Below are positions 6,118 through 8,448 of a stretch of DNA of 8,448 bases, in pieces. The notes below the pieces were generated by a model. It worked only from the letters and a program-made list of their open reading frames with translations. It was not told where the DNA came from and did not search any database. Numbering within the stretch: position 1 is the stretch's first letter; every line of letters begins with the position of its first letter. The position numbers and the translations under genes are program-made. This stretch comes from an uncultured Neomegalonema sp. (GTDB lineage: Bacteria; Pseudomonadota; Alphaproteobacteria; Rhodobacterales; Rhodobacteraceae): contig CALFWP010000083.1 of the NCBI GenBank assembly GCA_937927905.1, positions 1-8,448 of the forward strand, in the 5' to 3' direction.

Positions 6118-7710
6118 ATGAACGGAGCCAACGCCCTGACCGAAACACTGCGCAATGCAGGGGTGAAAACGGTATTCAGTCTATCCGGCAACCAAATCAT
6201 GCCGGTTTATGACGCCGCCATCGATTCCGGCCTGCGCATTGTTCATACGCGGCATGAGGCAGCTGCAGTCTACATGGCCGATGGTTGGGCACAGGTAACA
6301 GGAGAGCTCGGAGTTGCTCTTGTCACTGCAGCACCGGGCTTTGCCAACGCGATTTCAGCTCTCTACACAGCAAAAATGCAGGAAGTGCCCGTCCTCTTCC
6401 TTAGCGGCGATTCGCCCATTGGCGGCGACGGAACCGGCACTTTTCAGGAACTGGATCAGGTCGCAATCGCCGCCCCGGTGGTCAAACACGCCGTGCGCGC
6501 GCAAAGCCCTGAAACCATAGGTGAAACCATCGCCGAAGCAATCCGCATCGCCAAATCCGGACGCCCCGGTCCCGTCCATGTGGCACTGCCCTTCGACGTT
6601 TTGCAAAACAGCGGCGGTGTTGCGGGTACTGATTTCACCGCTCACGAGCAACCGTTCAGCAATGCGGCCGATGTGCTTATACAACTTAATCAGGCAAAGC
6701 GCCCTCTAATTCTCACCGGTCCCGACTTTACCGATAGTCGCCGGCATCAGGAACTAGAAGCACTTCGCAAGGCAACAGGCGCGCCTGTCCTACCGATCGA
6801 AAGCCCGCGAGGACTGCGCGATCCGGCGCTTGGTGCGTTTCCGTTTATCTTAAAAGAAACCGATTTTATTCTAAGCATCGGTAAAATTCTCGATTTCTCA
6901 ACCGGTTTCGCGCGCGCTCCTGCTTTATCGGAAAATGTTCCGGTTATCGCCATTGATCCGGATGAGACCGCTTTGGAAAGAGCGGCATTTCTCTGTCAGG
7001 ACCGTCTGATTGGTTCTTATACTGCTGATACCGGACAAGCCATTAAAGCGCTTACGAACATTGCCACTCCGGTAGAGCGTCCTGAGTGGCTAGCGCGGGT
7101 GAGCAAAGCCCTTACACATCGTAAGGAAACGTCTAAATCGAATGGATTTTTGGTACATTCGCGCAATGTAGGGGAGAGTATCCAGCGGGTGGTTGCAGGT
7201 GGAGATGAAGTAATATTGTGTATAGACGGTGGTGAGTGCGGTCAATGGATGCAGTCAGCGACGTCTTCGGGGATGCGTTTAATTAACGGTTTATCCGGAG
7301 CGATCGGTGGTATTTTATGTTACGCGATAGCTGCACAGCTTGCGCGTCCGGAAGCGAAGGTTATAGCTGCGATGGGTGACGGTACGGTCGGCTTTCACCT
7401 TGCGGAATTTGAGACTGCTGCGCGTGAGAAAGCGAACATCACGGCTGTGATCTGTAATGATTCTCTGTGGAATGCGGAGCATCAGATACAGATCAGGGAT
7501 TACGGTATCGACCGGACATACGGGTGCGGTATTTTACCGGAGGCACGGTACGATCAAGTCGCTGTAAGTCTTGGGTGCGAGGGCAAACGTATCACGGATG
7601 CGGATAAACTGGACGCAGCATTTGCGACAGCATTATCAGGTGATAAGCCTTACTGTCTTGATGTACTGACAGAGGGTCTGGCCGCGCCGGTTTATGAAGG
7701 TTTCGAATAA
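6118..7710 (+). CDS. Thiamine-diphosphate-dependent enzyme, acetolactate synthase superfamily
   Basis: A 530-residue three-domain ThDP enzyme. The N-terminal PYR domain includes VFSLSGNQIMPVYDA (19-33), the cofactor-activating Glu47 in TRHEAAAVYMADGWAQ, and GTFQELDQ (107-114). A central domain (about 185-320) resembles the Rossmann-like one of acetolactate synthases. The C-terminal PP domain carries the ThDP/Mg motif starting GDG (420-422) and ending ND (447-448). It probably decarboxylates a 2-oxo acid or joins the product to a second carbonyl compound. Length is a little short of catabolic or anabolic acetolactate synthase large subunits, the segment after the ThDP motif (SLWNAEHQIQIRDYG) is unlike typical IlvB, and no small regulatory subunit follows, so the substrate is unknown. 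The ATG at 6118 is preferred over 6100 because AGGAG (6107-6111) lies six bases before it. Codon usage changes near 7070. The gene stands alone, divergent from yajC and converging on the rRNA operon. Confidence 0.85.
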   Translation: MNGANALTETLRNAGVKTVFSLSGNQIMPVYDAAIDSGLRIVHTRHEAAAVYMADGWAQVTGELGVALVTAAPGFANAISALYTAKMQEVPVLFLSGDSPIGGDGTGTFQELDQVAIAAPVVKHAVRAQSPETIGETIAEAIRIAKSGRPGPVHVALPFDVLQNSGGVAGTDFTAHEQPFSNAADVLIQLNQAKRPLILTGPDFTDSRRHQELEALRKATGAPVLPIESPRGLRDPALGAFPFILKETDFILSIGKILDFSTGFARAPALSENVPVIAIDPDETALERAAFLCQDRLIGSYTADTGQAIKALTNIATPVERPEWLARVSKALTHRKETSKSNGFLVHSRNVGESIQRVVAGGDEVILCIDGGECGQWMQSATSSGMRLINGLSGAIGGILCYAIAAQLARPEAKVIAAMGDGTVGFHLAEFETAAREKANITAVICNDSLWNAEHQIQIRDYGIDRTYGCGILPEARYDQVAVSLGCEGKRITDADKLDAAFATALSGDKPYCLDVLTEGLAAPVYEGFE

Positions 7711-7755
7711 GAGTTCTACCGGTTGTCTGATTGATATTACAAATTCTGAAGTATA

Positions 7756-7780
7756 ACCGTCGCCTGGATCAGGGGACGGT
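7756..7780 (-). terminator. Hairpin between convergent ThDP gene and rRNA operon, likely terminator
   Basis: ACCGTC pairs with GACGGT and, inside a single G-G mismatch, CCTG pairs with CAGG around a GAT loop. Read on the - strand the hairpin is followed by TTATACTT, a partial U-run, which suits the end of the rRNA transcript 127 bases past 5S. On the + strand it is followed by AAATACAC, so it is a poor intrinsic terminator for the ThDP gene unless that depends on other factors. Confidence 0.45.
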
Positions 7781-7888
7781 AAATACACGTATGCATGATC
7801 GCCAAAGCCTGACTTGTGTGCTGACTTTATAAGGCAGATTAATGTCAGTGATGATTATGAGGATTGGCTTGTAATGAGAGCAATGAGT

Positions 7889-8040
7889 TTATCTGTCTGC
7901 TGGTTAGTGTGGCGGTGACCGACTTTCCCGTCGCTTAAGCGACAGTATCATAGGCGCAGCGGGTCTTAACGGCCGAGTTCGGGATGGGATCGGGTGTATA
8001 CCTCGCGCTATGGCCGCCACACGAAGCAACAGACAGGTAA
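7889..8040 (-). other. Extended stem flanking 5S rRNA, probable precursor processing helix
   Basis: Outside the 5S gene, TTATCTGTCTG (7889-7899) and CAGACAGGTAA (8030-8040) are complementary over 11 positions with one mismatch, and lie 7 bases beyond each end of helix I. In the transcript they would close a longer helix around 5S, a typical substrate for precursor cleavage by RNase E or RNase III. Pairing is read from the sequence; the processing role is from general knowledge of rRNA maturation. Confidence 0.55.
7907..8022 (-). rRNA. rrf: 5S ribosomal RNA
   Basis: Read on the - strand it runs from GTGTGGCGG (8022-8014) to CCGCCACAC (7915-7907), the closing helix I pairing exactly. Between them lies the conserved 5S core, including CGATCCCATCCCGAACTCGG (loop B/C) and GACGGGAAAGTCGG near the 3' side. 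The length, about 116 bases, is normal. It follows the 23S gene by a spacer of about 97 bases, the usual 23S-5S order. No tRNA-fMet gene is visible downstream, unlike many alphaproteobacterial rrn operons. Ends are set by helix I and may be off by one or two bases. Confidence 0.96.
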
Positions 8041-8119
8041 GTGATGCACAAGTCTTGGAGTATGGTATCTTCCTGATTGATTGAAAGTATTCTGATTATT
8101 TCAGCTTACTTCCGGATCG

Positions 8120-8448
<329 letters not shown>

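Noticed and set aside
7816..7843. CTGAC...GTCAG imperfect hairpin downstream of 5S
   Set aside because: The stem is weak, with mismatches and a large loop, and has no U-run on either strand.

Overview
The window reads as chromosomal DNA from an alphaproteobacterium of moderate GC content. The clues are a YajC beginning MFITPAYAQA, a yajC/secDF cluster followed by an Mth938-like (DUF498) gene, an Ala-rich hypothetical protein of a type I recall from alphaproteobacteria, and the rRNA sequence. The genus cannot be fixed by eye.

Layout. Bases 1-2002 (+ strand): the last 18 codons of an acetyl-CoA acetyltransferase-type thiolase, an abutting single-domain rhodanese, then a 510-residue protein of unknown function with a GCC/GAC-rich Ala/Asp repeat. 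Bases 2018-5925 (- strand): a protein-export operon, transcribed yajC, then a small secreted or membrane-anchored protein, then a fused secDF, then a Rho-independent terminator and an Mth938-like gene. Bases 5926-6117: a divergent intergenic region. Bases 6118-7710 (+ strand): a thiamine-diphosphate enzyme of the acetolactate synthase superfamily. Bases 7907-8448 (- strand): the 3' end of an rRNA operon, with 23S (partial) and 5S, converging on the ThDP gene.

The main discovery candidate is the small gene between yajC and secDF (5181-5558, - strand). It encodes 125 residues with an N-terminal export signal and ends in RAPPFCGG. RAPP is the core of a class of ribosome-arrest peptides (ApdA/ApdP type) known upstream of secDF genes, and the motif lies four residues from the stop, as in SecM and VemP. 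A 13-bp RNA stem begins exactly at the first Pro codon of the motif, so a ribosome stalled there would occupy its left arm. This fits a self-monitoring loop in which poor export prolongs arrest on the leader peptide, remodels the mRNA and changes SecDF synthesis. The motif, signal and hairpin are visible in the sequence; the arrest and regulation are inferred.

Other points: the ThDP enzyme gene changes codon usage about 60% of the way through, the thiolase and rhodanese genes are positioned for translational coupling, and the 5S rRNA is flanked by an extended processing stem.
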